64,000 nucleotides of DNA from the NCBI GenBank assembly GCA_016213735.1, contig JACQZU010000019.1:62001-126000 (forward strand), in the 5' to 3' direction. Position 1 is the stretch's first letter, and every line of letters starts with the position of its first letter. This DNA comes from Acidobacteriota bacterium. GTDB lineage: Bacteria; Acidobacteriota; Holophagae; Holophagales; Holophagaceae. A model generated the notes under the pieces. That model saw only the letters and a list, made by a program, of their open reading frames with translations, did not search any database and was not told the origin of the DNA. Made by a program: the position numbers and the translations under genes. Positions 37,827 to 47,087 of this stretch are shown here, piece after piece.

Positions 37827-38660
37827 ATGCTCAAGACCGCGGTGGTGGGCGCCCAGACCTTGTTGGGCCGGGAACTTGTGCGCGCCCTGGAAGCCTGCGA
37901 GGCCTCGGTCCTGCCCCTCCACACCGGCCCCCTCACGACCGCGGAGGAAGAAGGGGATCTGGTGATCTTCGCTCCGGAACCGGCCCTGCTGGAGGGCGTG
38001 GACCTCGTCATCCTGGCGGACCGGCCCTCTTCGGGAACCCTGCTGCGGGGCTTCCCGGGCCGGGTCCTGGACCTCCAGGAGGATGCGGACCCGCGGGAAA
38101 GCGGGGACCCCATGCCTCTGGCCGGTGATTGGCCCCCGACGGTGCTGCGGTTCCGCGGCCGGGCCCCCCTCGAGCAGGCGCTGGCCCTGGTGCCCCGGCT
38201 GGTGGAAGGTGTAGGCGAGGTGTGCGCCACCCACCTCCGCTCCATCGCGATGCTGGGGGAGCGTGGGATCCAGGGGCTCCTCGAACAGACCGAAGCCGTC
38301 CTCGGGGGAACGGATCCCGACCCGACCAAGCTCGGCTACCGGGCCGCCTTCGAGGTGATCCCGGGAGTGGCCCGCGGAGCCCTGGTGGAGGTCCGGGTGC
38401 CGGTCTTCCACGGGGACATCCTGCTCCTCCACCTTCGCGGCATTCCGGGCACCCCCCTGTCGGCCAAGAACCCCCCGCCCGGCGTTCTGTGGCGGGACCT
38501 GCCCCCGTCGAGCCGGGACGTGGCCGTGAGCGCGGAGGCCCTCGCCCACCTGCAGGTGGACACGGAAGGGGCCCGGGGGGTGCTCACCCTGGGCTACGAC
38601 CCCATCCTTTGGGGCGTCCTCAGGCCCGTCCTCCGCCTGCTGGGCCTGGGCCAGGGCTGA
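37827..38660 (+). CDS. aspartate-semialdehyde-dehydrogenase-like protein lacking the catalytic cysteine
   Basis: This 277-residue product starts at ATG 37827 with GGAAGGA upstream. The N-terminus is an Asd-type Rossmann start (KTAVVGAQTLLGRELVRAL). The C-terminal dimerisation part includes RVPVFHGDILLLHL, matching the Asd RVPV-H region. Where Asd has NPNCST with the acylated cysteine, the sequence reads RFRGRAPL, and it is ~60 residues shorter than Asd. It is therefore probably not a dehydrogenase. E. coli Usg is a comparable Asd-like protein of unknown role. It is convergent with the TPR gene (9 bp). Confidence 0.8.
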   Translation: MLKTAVVGAQTLLGRELVRALEACEASVLPLHTGPLTTAEEEGDLVIFAPEPALLEGVDLVILADRPSSGTLLRGFPGRVLDLQEDADPRESGDPMPLAGDWPPTVLRFRGRAPLEQALALVPRLVEGVGEVCATHLRSIAMLGERGIQGLLEQTEAVLGGTDPDPTKLGYRAAFEVIPGVARGALVEVRVPVFHGDILLLHLRGIPGTPLSAKNPPPGVLWRDLPPSSRDVAVSAEALAHLQVDTEGARGVLTLGYDPILWGVLRPVLRLLGLGQG

Positions 38661-38669
38661 ACCAGGCCA

Positions 38670-40085
38670 TCACCCCGGACCGAAGCCCGCCGGGGGAAAG
38701 CGCGCATTCAAACGTGCTTCCTGCTCCTGGAGGTGTCGGAGCAGGGCCTGCCAGCGGGGGTGGGCCTGAACGCTCCGGAGGAAGGGAGCCCCCTCGTACC
38801 AGGCGCGGCATCCAAACCCCTGGGCCGAGGCCCGGAGGCCGGTTTCCAGGGCCTCCGAGTCGGCGCCCAGGAAGCCGAAGGCCTCGGCCAATTTGAAGGT
38901 GAACTCCCCGTCGGGGACCCGGATCTGGGTCCGTTCCCGGACGATCTCCCGGAGTTCGGCCAGGGCCTCCTCCCGTTTCTCCAGAAGGGCCAGTTCGTAG
39001 ACACGGGCCAGGCGTTCGAACTGGATGGTCCTGCCCGGCCGGGACTGGGCCTCCCGGAAAGGGCCAAGGGCCCGCTCGGGATGTCCCCGGAGCAGTTCGA
39101 GGTAGCCCCGGTAGAAGAGGCGCAGGGGGCTGAAGGGTGTTCCGGGCTCGGCGGCCAGGCTCTTCTCGAAACGGTCGAGATCACCCAGGTACAGATAGGT
39201 GTTCTCCCCCAGGCCGGGGTCGCCCCCCAGTCCTCCGGCAAGCCTTTCCCTGGCGTGGATGGCACGGCGGGCGCCCTCCAGCAGCCCGGCGCAGCGTGCG
39301 GCGTAGGCCAGGGCCCCGTAAGGAAGGAGGCTGCGGGGGTGGCTTTCCAACAGACGGAAGGCCAGGGCCAGGGAACCCTCGGGATCACCCACGTCGGTCT
39401 TGTAACGGGCGTAGTGGTACAGGGCCCGGGGATGATCGGGGATGCTCTCCAGCACCCTCCGGAACAGGTGGTCGCAGGACGTCAGCGCATCTGGATCCTC
39501 GGCGGCTTCCCGGATCAGGAGCCGGGCGTGGAGGTAGGCGGCCCGGAACCAGGCCGAGGCGCTGCCGGAGTCCGCCCGGGCCAAAGCCAGGGCCAGGTCC
39601 CTGCGGGGCTGGAGCTGGGCATAGGTGAAGGGTCCGGAGATCCGCGCGAGCTGCCAGAAGACCCCCGGTTCCTCGGGAAGCAGGGCCCCCAGCCTCCGGT
39701 GCTCGAACCCCAGTTCCCCGAACATGTCGGCGATGGCTTTCCGAGGAGGGCCCGCTGTCTCGAAGGGCGTGGCGTCCTCCGCCCGGAAGCGGAGAAGGAG
39801 GGTTCCCCCCTCCTCCCGCGCACTGACCAGGAAACGGCGCAAACCGGCCCTCGATTCCCGAGGGGGTTCGGTCAGGAGCGTGACCCGGGGATCCAGTTCC
39901 AGGGCCTCCTGGAGAAGGGCCAGGAGGCCGAGGCGCTCTTCCTCCGGGAGGTGCCCCCATTCGCCGACTGGGGCGGCCTCCAGCAGGACCGCCTGGACAG
40001 GAGGGTAGCGAAGCCCGCGCCACCCCAGGATGGCCAGGATCACCATGAGCGCGACACCCAGGAGGGCCGCGGCGCCCCGCCTCAT
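38670..40085 (-). CDS. membrane-anchored TPR-rich protein
   Basis: This 471-residue product starts at ATG 40085. It has one N-terminal hydrophobic helix (ALLGVALMVILAILGW), suggesting a membrane anchor with the rest outside the cytoplasm. Helical repeats of TPR type run from about residue 180 to the end (HPRALYHYARYKTDVGDPEGSLALAFRLLES; RGHPERALGPFREAQ). The region before them (residues 30-170) is not a family I recognise. Likely a scaffold. It is divergent from the polyferredoxin gene (117 bp). Confidence 0.75.
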   Translation of the reverse strand: MRRGAAALLGVALMVILAILGWRGLRYPPVQAVLLEAAPVGEWGHLPEEERLGLLALLQEALELDPRVTLLTEPPRESRAGLRRFLVSAREEGGTLLLRFRAEDATPFETAGPPRKAIADMFGELGFEHRRLGALLPEEPGVFWQLARISGPFTYAQLQPRRDLALALARADSGSASAWFRAAYLHARLLIREAAEDPDALTSCDHLFRRVLESIPDHPRALYHYARYKTDVGDPEGSLALAFRLLESHPRSLLPYGALAYAARCAGLLEGARRAIHARERLAGGLGGDPGLGENTYLYLGDLDRFEKSLAAEPGTPFSPLRLFYRGYLELLRGHPERALGPFREAQSRPGRTIQFERLARVYELALLEKREEALAELREIVRERTQIRVPDGEFTFKLAEAFGFLGADSEALETGLRASAQGFGCRAWYEGAPFLRSVQAHPRWQALLRHLQEQEARLNARFPPAGFGPG

Positions 40086-40202
40086 GGCGGGGACTTCGGG
40101 GAACCGAGGGAAACGTTCCGGCCCATGCCTCCTCTTGTAGCCCCTGGGGGTGGCGCCATCAAGGCACTTCCCCGGAAGGGGCCCAGGAACGAGAATCCCC
40201 CC

Positions 40203-40844
40203 ATGGCCCGAAAGCTGGATGAGCCTCAGGACCGGGGGGATTTCTTCAAGTCCCTGGGGACGCTGTTCGCCGGTTTCCTGGCCGACCAGATCGAGGACGC
40301 GGTGACCGGGGTGGCCCCGCGCCTGCTCCGTCCTCCGGGGGCCCTGGACGAGTTCGAGTTCCTGACGGCCTGCACCCGCTGCGACAAGTGCATCAAGGCC
40401 TGCCCCCAGGACTCCATCCGCAAGGCGGGGGGCGGCGCCGGCCTGGGGGTGAACACGCCCTACCTCGAAGTCCGGAGCATGCCCTGCTTCCTCTGCACGG
40501 ACCTCCCCTGCATCCCGGCCTGCCCGGACGGCGCCCTCCTGTGGCCCACGCGCACGCTGGCCAGCGGCGAGGTCCTGGACGGCCCCCGGGCCGTGAAGAT
40601 GGGGACCGCCAGGATCCTGGAGGACCTGTGCCTGACCTTTTCCGGGGAGGACAAGGAGCCCCAGGTGTGCCGCACCTGCGTGGACCGCTGCCCCTACCCC
40701 GGCGTGGCCATCGCCATCCCGGACACCGAAGACGGCTCGGTACCCCACCCCCGGGTGATCGAGGAATGCTGCACAGGCTGTGGCCTCTGCGTCTTCGGCT
40801 GCCCCACCCCCAAGGCCGCCATCATCGTGGAACCCCGGCGCTGA
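40203..40844 (+). CDS. 4x[4Fe-4S] polyferredoxin (NapG/MauM type)
   Basis: This 213-residue protein has four cysteine clusters: CTRCDKCIKACP, CFLCTDLPCIPACP, CRTCVDRCP and CCTGCGLCVFGCP. Similar iron-sulfur proteins (NapF/NapG, MauM/N) carry electrons around molybdoenzymes. No Tat or Sec signal is seen, so it is probably cytoplasmic. It is encoded 81 bp before the three-subunit molybdenum hydroxylase, which suggests it serves as electron acceptor or donor there. The reading frame is open upstream; ATG 40203 is the first that fits. Confidence 0.88.
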   Translation: MARKLDEPQDRGDFFKSLGTLFAGFLADQIEDAVTGVAPRLLRPPGALDEFEFLTACTRCDKCIKACPQDSIRKAGGGAGLGVNTPYLEVRSMPCFLCTDLPCIPACPDGALLWPTRTLASGEVLDGPRAVKMGTARILEDLCLTFSGEDKEPQVCRTCVDRCPYPGVAIAIPDTEDGSVPHPRVIEECCTGCGLCVFGCPTPKAAIIVEPRR

Positions 40845-40898
40845 AGGCGGGGGGCGGTCTGTGGCCCCGTTCACATGCCGAAAGCACCCCCGGGGCGC

Positions 40899-40904
40899 TA
40901 CACT
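40899..40904 (+). promoter_or_regulatory. TACACT promoter-like element before the xanthine-dehydrogenase-type operon
   Basis: GCGCTACACTGGCCC lies 21 bp before the start of the large molybdopterin subunit. TTCACA at 40870-40875 is a possible but distant -35 (23-bp gap). It matches the recurrent motif well. Confidence 0.45.
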
Positions 40905-40925
40905 GGCCCGCCTCAAGGGTGGTGC

Positions 40926-43151
40926 ATGGCCCAGTCCCCCATCGGCAGCCCGGTTCTCCGCCGCGAAGGCGGGGCCAAGCTCGCGGGCGCCACGCAGTAC
41001 ACCGACGACCTGCGGATCCCGGGCCTGCTCCACGGGGTGACGGTGCGCAGCCCCGTGGCCCGGGGACGGCTGAGGGCGGTGCATTTCGGGGAGGGCATCC
41101 CCTGGGAGGAGTTCACCATCGTCCGGGCCGCCGACATCCCCGGCCGCAACGCAGTGGCCCACATCCTCGAGGACCAACCCTGCCTGGTGGACGGGGAGAT
41201 CCGGCATGCCGAAGAGGCGGTGCTCCTGTTGGCCCACGAGGATCGGGCCCTGGCAGAGCTGGCCCGCACCCGGGTGCGCCTGGACTTCGAGGCACTCCCG
41301 GCGGTGCTGAGCCTGGACGAAGCCCTGGAGACCCGCGAAAGGGTCTGGGGCGAGGACAACACCTTCAAGCGGATCCTCATCGAGAAGGGCGATCCCTTCG
41401 ACTGGGCCGCGGCGCCCCGGGTCCACGAGGGCACCTACCGCACCGGGGCCCAGGAGCACGTCTACATCGAGCCCAACGCCATGATCGCGGAGGCCTCGCC
41501 CGACGGGGTGCTGGCCCGGGGCTCCCTCCAGTGCCCCTACTACGTGCACCACAGCCTCCAGGCCCTTCTCGGCCTGCCCCCGGAAAGGATCCGGGTGGTG
41601 CAGCTCGACACGGGGGGCGGCTTCGGCGGCAAGGAGGATTTCCCCTCCATGATCGCGGCCCACGCGGCCCTGCTTTCCTGGAAGGCCGGCGGCCGGCCCG
41701 TGAAGATCGCCTACGACCGCGAGGAGGACATGGCCTGCACCACCAAGCGCCATCCGTCCCGAACGCGGATCCGGAGCGCCTTTGCGCCGGACGGGACCCT
41801 TCTGGCCCTGGAGATCGAATTCATCCTGGACGGCGGGGCCTACCTCACCCTCTCGCCGGTGGTCCTCAGCCGGGGCGCCCTCCACGCCTCGGGGCCCTAC
41901 CGCTGCGGGCACATCCGCATCGAGGCCCGGGCGGTGGCCACGAACACCCCGCCCCACGGCGCCTTCCGGGGTTTCGGCGCCCCCCAGAGCCTCTTCGCCA
42001 TCGAGCGTCACATGACCGAAGCCGCTCGGCGCCTGGGGATGGATCCCGCGGAGTTGCGCCGGAAGAACCTCCTCCGGCCCGGCGACACCATGGCCACGGG
42101 CCAGGTCCTGCGGGACGCGGTGGATCTGCCCGCCCTCATGGACCGGGCCCTGGCCGAGATCGGGTACCGGGAGAAGCGGCCCCTTGACGCCAGGCTCCAC
42201 GAACGGCCGGGACGCCCCCGGCGGGGGATCGGCTTCGCCGTCTTCATGCACGGAGGAGGCTTCACGGGCGGCGGGGAGGTCTTCCTCGGGTCCGTGGCCG
42301 CGGTGGAGGGCACCGTCGAAGGACGCTTCCGGGTGCTGGCGGCGTCCACGGAGATCGGCCAGGGGGCCACCACCGTGTTCGGCCAGATCGCCGCGGAGGC
42401 CCTGGGCTGCCCCCTGGAAGCCGTGGAGGTGGCCCGGCCCGACACCGCGGTGGTGCCCAACAGTGGGCCCACGGTGGCCTCCCGCACCACCCAGGTGGTG
42501 GGCAAGCTCATCTTCGACGCCGCCCTGGCCCTCCGGAAAACCCTCCTGGAGTCGGGGCACCTCGCCGAGGGCGGAGATGTTTCCGCCGCCGCCCGGGCCT
42601 TCATCGCGGCCCGGGGCGCCCTGCGGGCAGAGAGTCGCTACCAGAAGCCCCCTTTCGTGCAGTGGGACGACGCGGCCTACCGGGGGGACGCCTACGCCAC
42701 CTACGCCTGGGCCTGCTATGCCGCGGAGGTGTCGGCGGACTCCCGCACCTACGAGGTCCGGGTGGAGGACTTCGTGGCGGTGCAGGAAGTGGGTCGGGTG
42801 GTGAATCCCACCCTCGCCGCCGGCCAGATCGAGGGAGGCGTGGCCCAGGGCATCGGCTGGGCCCTCAGCGAGGAGGTGGTCTGGCGCGACGGCCGCATGG
42901 CCAACGCCCAGATGACGAACTACCTCATCCCCACCAGCGCCGACCTTCCCCGGATCCGGGCTTTCTTCGAAGAGTCCCCCTACCCCTACGGGCCCGGAGG
43001 GGCCAAGGGGATCGGAGAACTGCCCATGGACGGTCCGGCCCCGGCGATCCTGAACGCCGTGCAGGAGGCCCTGGGTGTGGAGGCCCGGGAGCTGCCCCTG
43101 ACGCCCGAGCGCCTGCTGGACCTGGTGGAGCCGGAGGCTGCCGATGGCTGA
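40926..43151 (+). CDS. xanthine dehydrogenase-family molybdopterin-binding subunit
   Basis: This 741-residue large subunit is read from ATG 40926. Cofactor and active-site motifs are QEHVYIEPNAM, GGGFGGKEDFPS, GAFRGFGAPQ, TEIGQGATTVFGQ and the catalytic-glutamate loop GAKGIGELP. The enzyme hydroxylates N-heterocycles such as hypoxanthine and xanthine with water as oxygen source. Large, iron-sulfur and FAD subunits follow in the order L-S-M with overlapping ends. The substrate is inferred from the cluster; other aldehyde or heterocycle oxidation is possible. Confidence 0.9.
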   Translation: MAQSPIGSPVLRREGGAKLAGATQYTDDLRIPGLLHGVTVRSPVARGRLRAVHFGEGIPWEEFTIVRAADIPGRNAVAHILEDQPCLVDGEIRHAEEAVLLLAHEDRALAELARTRVRLDFEALPAVLSLDEALETRERVWGEDNTFKRILIEKGDPFDWAAAPRVHEGTYRTGAQEHVYIEPNAMIAEASPDGVLARGSLQCPYYVHHSLQALLGLPPERIRVVQLDTGGGFGGKEDFPSMIAAHAALLSWKAGGRPVKIAYDREEDMACTTKRHPSRTRIRSAFAPDGTLLALEIEFILDGGAYLTLSPVVLSRGALHASGPYRCGHIRIEARAVATNTPPHGAFRGFGAPQSLFAIERHMTEAARRLGMDPAELRRKNLLRPGDTMATGQVLRDAVDLPALMDRALAEIGYREKRPLDARLHERPGRPRRGIGFAVFMHGGGFTGGGEVFLGSVAAVEGTVEGRFRVLAASTEIGQGATTVFGQIAAEALGCPLEAVEVARPDTAVVPNSGPTVASRTTQVVGKLIFDAALALRKTLLESGHLAEGGDVSAAARAFIAARGALRAESRYQKPPFVQWDDAAYRGDAYATYAWACYAAEVSADSRTYEVRVEDFVAVQEVGRVVNPTLAAGQIEGGVAQGIGWALSEEVVWRDGRMANAQMTNYLIPTSADLPRIRAFFEESPYPYGPGGAKGIGELPMDGPAPAILNAVQEALGVEARELPLTPERLLDLVEPEAADG

Positions 43152-43617
43152 GAAGATCCTCCTGTGGATGACCGTGAACGGCGAAGCCCGCAGCGCCGAG
43201 GTCTTTCCCATGGCGAGGCTCCTGGATGTGATCCGGGAGGACTGGGGTCTCACGGGCACCAAGGAGGGCTGTGGCGAGGGCGAGTGCGGCGCCTGCTCCG
43301 TGATATTGGATGGCGTGCTGGTGAACGCCTGCCTGATCCCCGCCGTGCAGGCCCAGGGCGGGGAGCTCCTCACCGTGGAGGGCTTGGCCCGGAAAGGCGA
43401 GCTGGACCCCCTGCAGGAGGCCTTCCTCCACCACGGCGGGGCCCAGTGCGGTTTCTGCACCCCCGGCATGCTCATGGCGGGCACCCATCTGCTGGCGCAG
43501 GGCGGTCCAGGTGACGAGGCGGAGGCCCGGGCTGGGCTGGCGGGAAACCTCTGCCGCTGCACCGGCTACAACCGCATCGTGGACGCCGTCCTGGCGGCGC
43601 GAAGGGAACATCCGTGA
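43144..43617 (+). CDS. xanthine dehydrogenase-family [2Fe-2S] subunit
   Basis: This 157-residue small subunit carries two [2Fe-2S] clusters: the plant-type one (C43, C48, C51, C63 in EGCGEGECGAC) and the helical one (C102, C105, C137, C139 in CGFCTPG ... NLCRCTGY). It passes electrons from the molybdenum centre to FAD. It overlaps the large subunit by 8 bp and the FAD subunit by 4 bp (GTGA), so the three are translationally coupled. Confidence 0.95.
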   Translation: MAEKILLWMTVNGEARSAEVFPMARLLDVIREDWGLTGTKEGCGEGECGACSVILDGVLVNACLIPAVQAQGGELLTVEGLARKGELDPLQEAFLHHGGAQCGFCTPGMLMAGTHLLAQGGPGDEAEARAGLAGNLCRCTGYNRIVDAVLAARREHP

Positions 43618-44471
43618 GAGGCCAGCCTTCGGCCTGCGAGGTCCACACCCCCGAGACCCTGGCTGGGGCCCTGGCCTTCCGCGCCGGCAACCCCGATTGG
43701 CGCCCCCTGGCGGGAGGCACGGACCTCATGGTGCCCTTCGCGGCGGGGCGCCTGGGCGACCAGCGCTTCCTCAACCTCTGGGGCCTGCGGGAATTGAAAG
43801 GAATCCTGGCCTCGGAAGACGCCGTCCTCATCGGCGCCCTTGCGAGCTACCGCGCGATCGCCGCCCACCCGGTGATCCAGGCCCGCCTGCCGAACCTCGT
43901 GGCCAGCGCCCGGGCCACGGGGGCCCTGGCCATCCAGGGGCGCGGGACCCTGGGGGGCAACCTCGTGAACGGCAGCCCCGCCGCCGACTCGCCCCCGAGC
44001 CTCCTCGTCTATGAAGCCGAGGTGGAACTCGCCTCGGTGCGGGGCGGGCGGTGGATCCCCTACGCGGCCTTCCACACGGGCTACCGCGCCAACGCGATGG
44101 CTCCCGACGAACTGCTCACCTGCATCCGGGTTCCCTTGCCCCCCGAAGGTGGCGTGCACTACTTCCGGAAAGTGGGCACCCGGCAGGCCCAGGCCATCGC
44201 CAAGCTCAGCCTCGCCGGGTGGGCGCTCCCCAGGCAGGGCCGTCTGGCCGAAATCCGCCTGGCCCTGGGCAGCGTGGCGCCGGTGCCAGTGCGGGCGCTC
44301 CACGCCGAGACCGTGCTGCGCGGCGCGCCGCTGTCGGCCCTGCCCCTGTCGGCCGCCCGGGAGGCCCTCCAGGCCGACATCGCCCCCATCGACGACCTGC
44401 GCAGCAGCGCCCGCTACCGCCGCCGGGTGGCTGGGAACTTGTTGGAGGAAGCGCTGGCGGCGCTGATCTGA
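43614..44471 (+). CDS. xanthine dehydrogenase-family FAD-binding subunit
   Basis: This 285-residue medium subunit reads from GTG 43614. FAD-binding motifs are WRPLAGGTDLMV and AIQGRGTLGGNLVNGSPAAD. The C-terminal CO-dehydrogenase flavoprotein domain is present. It transfers electrons to NAD or another acceptor; the neighbouring polyferredoxin may be that acceptor. It is last of the operon, convergent with the Sel1 lipoprotein gene (25 bp). Confidence 0.93.
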   Translation: MRGQPSACEVHTPETLAGALAFRAGNPDWRPLAGGTDLMVPFAAGRLGDQRFLNLWGLRELKGILASEDAVLIGALASYRAIAAHPVIQARLPNLVASARATGALAIQGRGTLGGNLVNGSPAADSPPSLLVYEAEVELASVRGGRWIPYAAFHTGYRANAMAPDELLTCIRVPLPPEGGVHYFRKVGTRQAQAIAKLSLAGWALPRQGRLAEIRLALGSVAPVPVRALHAETVLRGAPLSALPLSAAREALQADIAPIDDLRSSARYRRRVAGNLLEEALAALI

Positions 44472-44496
44472 GGGGACCCGCGCGCCCTTCGTTCCA

Positions 44497-45606
44497 TCAG
44501 GGCAGGCGTGGGAAGAGAAGGTCCAGCAGCTCCCGGGCCTCTGGGCGCCCCGCGGCCTGGGCCCGCTCGAAACATCGGCGGGCCTCGACCTTGTCCTCCG
44601 GCACCCGGCGGCCGTAGTAGTGCAGGGCCCCCAGTTCCATCAGGGCCTCACCGTGGTTCGCGGCGGCCGCCTTCCGGAGCCAAACCAGGGACTCCTGACC
44701 CGAGGCCGGATCCAAGTCCCTCAGGTCCATGGCCAGTTTGAACATGGCCAAGGGGTCCCCGGCGGCTGCCCGCTGTCGAAGGGCCTCCCGCGCCGCCAGG
44801 ATGGCCGGATCCTCGCGCTGCGCCTTGAGCCAGGCCCTTTCCCGGGCTCCGGGATCCTCTTCGCCGGCCGCCATCGGCCCGGGGGACGGCGCCACCTTCC
44901 GGATGGCGCCTGAATCGAGGTCCAGGGCCAGGGCCGCGTCGGGCAGGGCCACCCATAGGGCGTCCCGCCCGAGGGCCGCCGCCCGAGGACGGCCCCAGGG
45001 GAAGACGCGCCAGCGCTGCCTGGAAGGGAATCCCTGAGTCTGGGCGGTCCAGAGCAGCACATCGTTCAGCCAGAGGATCCTCCCGTCCAGGGCGGGGCCC
45101 GGGAGGCGCAGGGACGCTGAGGAGGGGGGCCAGGGAATCCACTGGGACGGCAGCTCCGGTGGGGGTGGAGGGGAGGCGGTGCCCCCCACCTGGGCCCAGG
45201 CCCAACGGAACCCCTCCACCTGCCCCTGGGCGAAGGTCTCGCTCCCACCCATGGCCGGGGCCAACTGGAGCCCCGTCTCGGGGTCGACTTCCAGGGATGG
45301 GGGGGGCACAAGGATCTCCACGCCCGGCGGAGGGGAAGTTCGCGGGACGGCGGCGAAGGGGGCACCCTGCCTGGGCAGGAAAGGGCGCATCCCGGATTCC
45401 CGGGACTTCCGGACCATCTCGGTCCCGTTCAGGAAGCCCTCCCGGAAGGCCGCCTGCCCCTGAGGATCCACACGCAGGGACGCCTGCTTCGCCTGGCGCC
45501 CGGCCTCCAGCACCCAGGCGGGAGGTCCCGCGGAGCCTTCGGGCCCTTTGCAGGCCGTCAGGCACAGAGAAAGCAGGATTCCCGGGAGAAAGGAAGGGTG
45601 TCGCAT
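44497..45606 (-). CDS. lipoprotein with C-terminal Sel1 repeats
   Basis: This 369-residue product reads from ATG 45606 with AGGA upstream. It has a lipoprotein signal (LPGILLSLCLTAC, lipid at ~Cys19), a proline-rich region and a strand-rich middle of unknown type that could be a small beta-propeller-like part. Two Sel1-like repeats lie near the end (DPLAMFKLAMDLRDL ... WLRKAAAANHGEALMELGALHYYGRRVPEDKVEARRCF). Sel1 proteins are protein-protein adaptors. It has its own TAGAGT element, so it is likely separate from the ssnA unit. Confidence 0.75.
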   Translation of the reverse strand: MRHPSFLPGILLSLCLTACKGPEGSAGPPAWVLEAGRQAKQASLRVDPQGQAAFREGFLNGTEMVRKSRESGMRPFLPRQGAPFAAVPRTSPPPGVEILVPPPSLEVDPETGLQLAPAMGGSETFAQGQVEGFRWAWAQVGGTASPPPPPELPSQWIPWPPSSASLRLPGPALDGRILWLNDVLLWTAQTQGFPSRQRWRVFPWGRPRAAALGRDALWVALPDAALALDLDSGAIRKVAPSPGPMAAGEEDPGARERAWLKAQREDPAILAAREALRQRAAAGDPLAMFKLAMDLRDLDPASGQESLVWLRKAAAANHGEALMELGALHYYGRRVPEDKVEARRCFERAQAAGRPEARELLDLLFPRLP

Positions 45607-45630
45607 GGTGGTCCTGAAGATCTGATCCAG

Positions 45631-45636
45631 ACTCTA
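45631..45636 (-). promoter_or_regulatory. TAGAGT promoter-like element for the Sel1 lipoprotein
   Basis: On the minus strand ACCTAGAGTCTGG lies 24 bp before the ATG at 45606. It is the minus-strand example of the recurrent motif. Confidence 0.35.
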
Positions 45637-45711
45637 GGTCCTCCCCCACTCCAGCGGGTCACAGGTGTGTCAGCGGGACCGACGGGACCGCGAGCGGGCC
45701 CCAGCCTGCCC

Positions 45712-47040
45712 TCAGAGGCGCCGCCAGAGCTGCCGGGCCAGGTCCCGGCTGCGCTCCGCGAGTCCAGCCTCGTCCAGGTTGAGGCACAGGTTCCGACCCT
45801 TCATCAGGACCCTTCCGCCGCAGACCGTCGTGTCCACCCGCGCCTGGCTGATGCCGAAGAGGAGATGCCCCAGGGCGTTGCCTTCGTCCATCGGCGTCGG
45901 CGGGTCGTAGGGCACCAGGATGAGGTCCGCCGCGGCGCCGGCCTCCAGGGTTCCGAGGGGAAAGCCCCAGAGGCGCGAGGCGAGGCGGGGGTTTTCCACG
46001 GTGAGGCTCTCGGTGACCACCCCCCAGCCCGCGGAGGCGTCGTCCTGGCGGCGGTGCTGGGCCCAGAGGGCCACGCGCGCTTCCTCCAGCATGTCCACCG
46101 TCATGGCGTCGGTGCCCAGGGCCACGGGCACCCCGGCGCGCCGCAGGCCCACCAGGTCCGCGATGCCCACGGCGTTGTTGAGGTTGCTCTGGGGGTTGGT
46201 GGCCACCGTGGCGCCGGTCTCCGCCAACTCGGCCATCTCCGGGGCCATGAGGTGCACCCCGTGGGCCGCCAGGGTGCCGGGACCCAGGATGCCGTGGCGG
46301 CGCAGGCGGGGCACCACCCGCTCGCCGTGCTCGGTGAGGCTGTGGGCCTGGTCGGACTCGGCCTCCGCCAGGTGGATGTGGAAGCCCGTGGCCAGGTCCC
46401 GGGCCATTCCCGCGGCGAGGTCGAGGCTCTCGTCGGAAAGGGTGAAGGCGGCGTGGAGACCGAAGAGGGCCCGGAGCTGGGGATCCCGCTCGTCCCGGCA
46501 GCGGCGGACGAACCGCGCGTTCTCGGCCAGCCCCGCGTCCCGGACCGCCTTCCCGTCCCGGTCCGAGACCTCGTAGCAGAGGCAGGCGCGGATCCCCGCC
46601 TCCTTCACGGCCCCGGCCACCGCGTCCAGGGAGCCCTCCACCGCGCCGGGGCTGGCGTGGTGGTCCACCAGGGTGGTGCAGCCATGGCGGACCGCCTCCA
46701 GGGCCATCACCAGGGCGCTCGTGCGGGCGTCCTCCAGGGTGAGGGCCTTGTCCAGGCGCCACCAGAGGTTCCGGAGGACCTCGGTGAAATCCTTGCTGGG
46801 AGCGGCTGGGGTGAATCCCCGGGCGAAGGTGCTGTAGAAGTGCATGTGGGCGTTGATCAGGCCGGGCATCACCACCATGCCCGTGGCGTCCAGGACCTCG
46901 GCGAAGGGTCCCGGGGCCCTGCCCGCCGGCGCGATGGCCGCGATGCGGTCCCCCTCGACGAGGACCTCGTGGCCCTCCAGCACGCGGCAGGGTTTCCCGA
47001 AGCTGAGCAGGGTGCCGTGCTGGATCAGGATGCGGCGCAT
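45712..47040 (-). CDS. ssnA: SsnA-type aminohydrolase
   Basis: This 442-residue amidohydrolase-superfamily protein, the same length as E. coli SsnA, reads from ATG 47040. Metal ligands are H65 and H67 (NAHMHFYSTF), FHIHLAEAESD, AAHGVHL and GTDAM. SsnA is a marker of selenium-dependent molybdenum hydroxylase clusters and of purine-degradation clusters, where it is thought to deaminate or open a ring intermediate. It lies 47 bp after ygeY and probably shares its promoter. A guanine-deaminase-like activity is the alternative. Confidence 0.9.
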   Translation of the reverse strand: MRRILIQHGTLLSFGKPCRVLEGHEVLVEGDRIAAIAPAGRAPGPFAEVLDATGMVVMPGLINAHMHFYSTFARGFTPAAPSKDFTEVLRNLWWRLDKALTLEDARTSALVMALEAVRHGCTTLVDHHASPGAVEGSLDAVAGAVKEAGIRACLCYEVSDRDGKAVRDAGLAENARFVRRCRDERDPQLRALFGLHAAFTLSDESLDLAAGMARDLATGFHIHLAEAESDQAHSLTEHGERVVPRLRRHGILGPGTLAAHGVHLMAPEMAELAETGATVATNPQSNLNNAVGIADLVGLRRAGVPVALGTDAMTVDMLEEARVALWAQHRRQDDASAGWGVVTESLTVENPRLASRLWGFPLGTLEAGAAADLILVPYDPPTPMDEGNALGHLLFGISQARVDTTVCGGRVLMKGRNLCLNLDEAGLAERSRDLARQLWRRL

Positions 47041-47087
47041 CGGATCTCCGGAGCCCGGGGGCTCAGGCAGGATAGCTCCTCCCGGCC

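Noticed and set aside
38670-43562. A 1630-codon open frame on the minus strand, antisense to the xanthine-dehydrogenase-type genes
   Set aside because: Only its last 471 codons (from 40085) look like a protein; the rest is the shadow of strongly GC-biased codons in the plus-strand genes, with Gly/Pro/His/Arg-rich low-complexity product.
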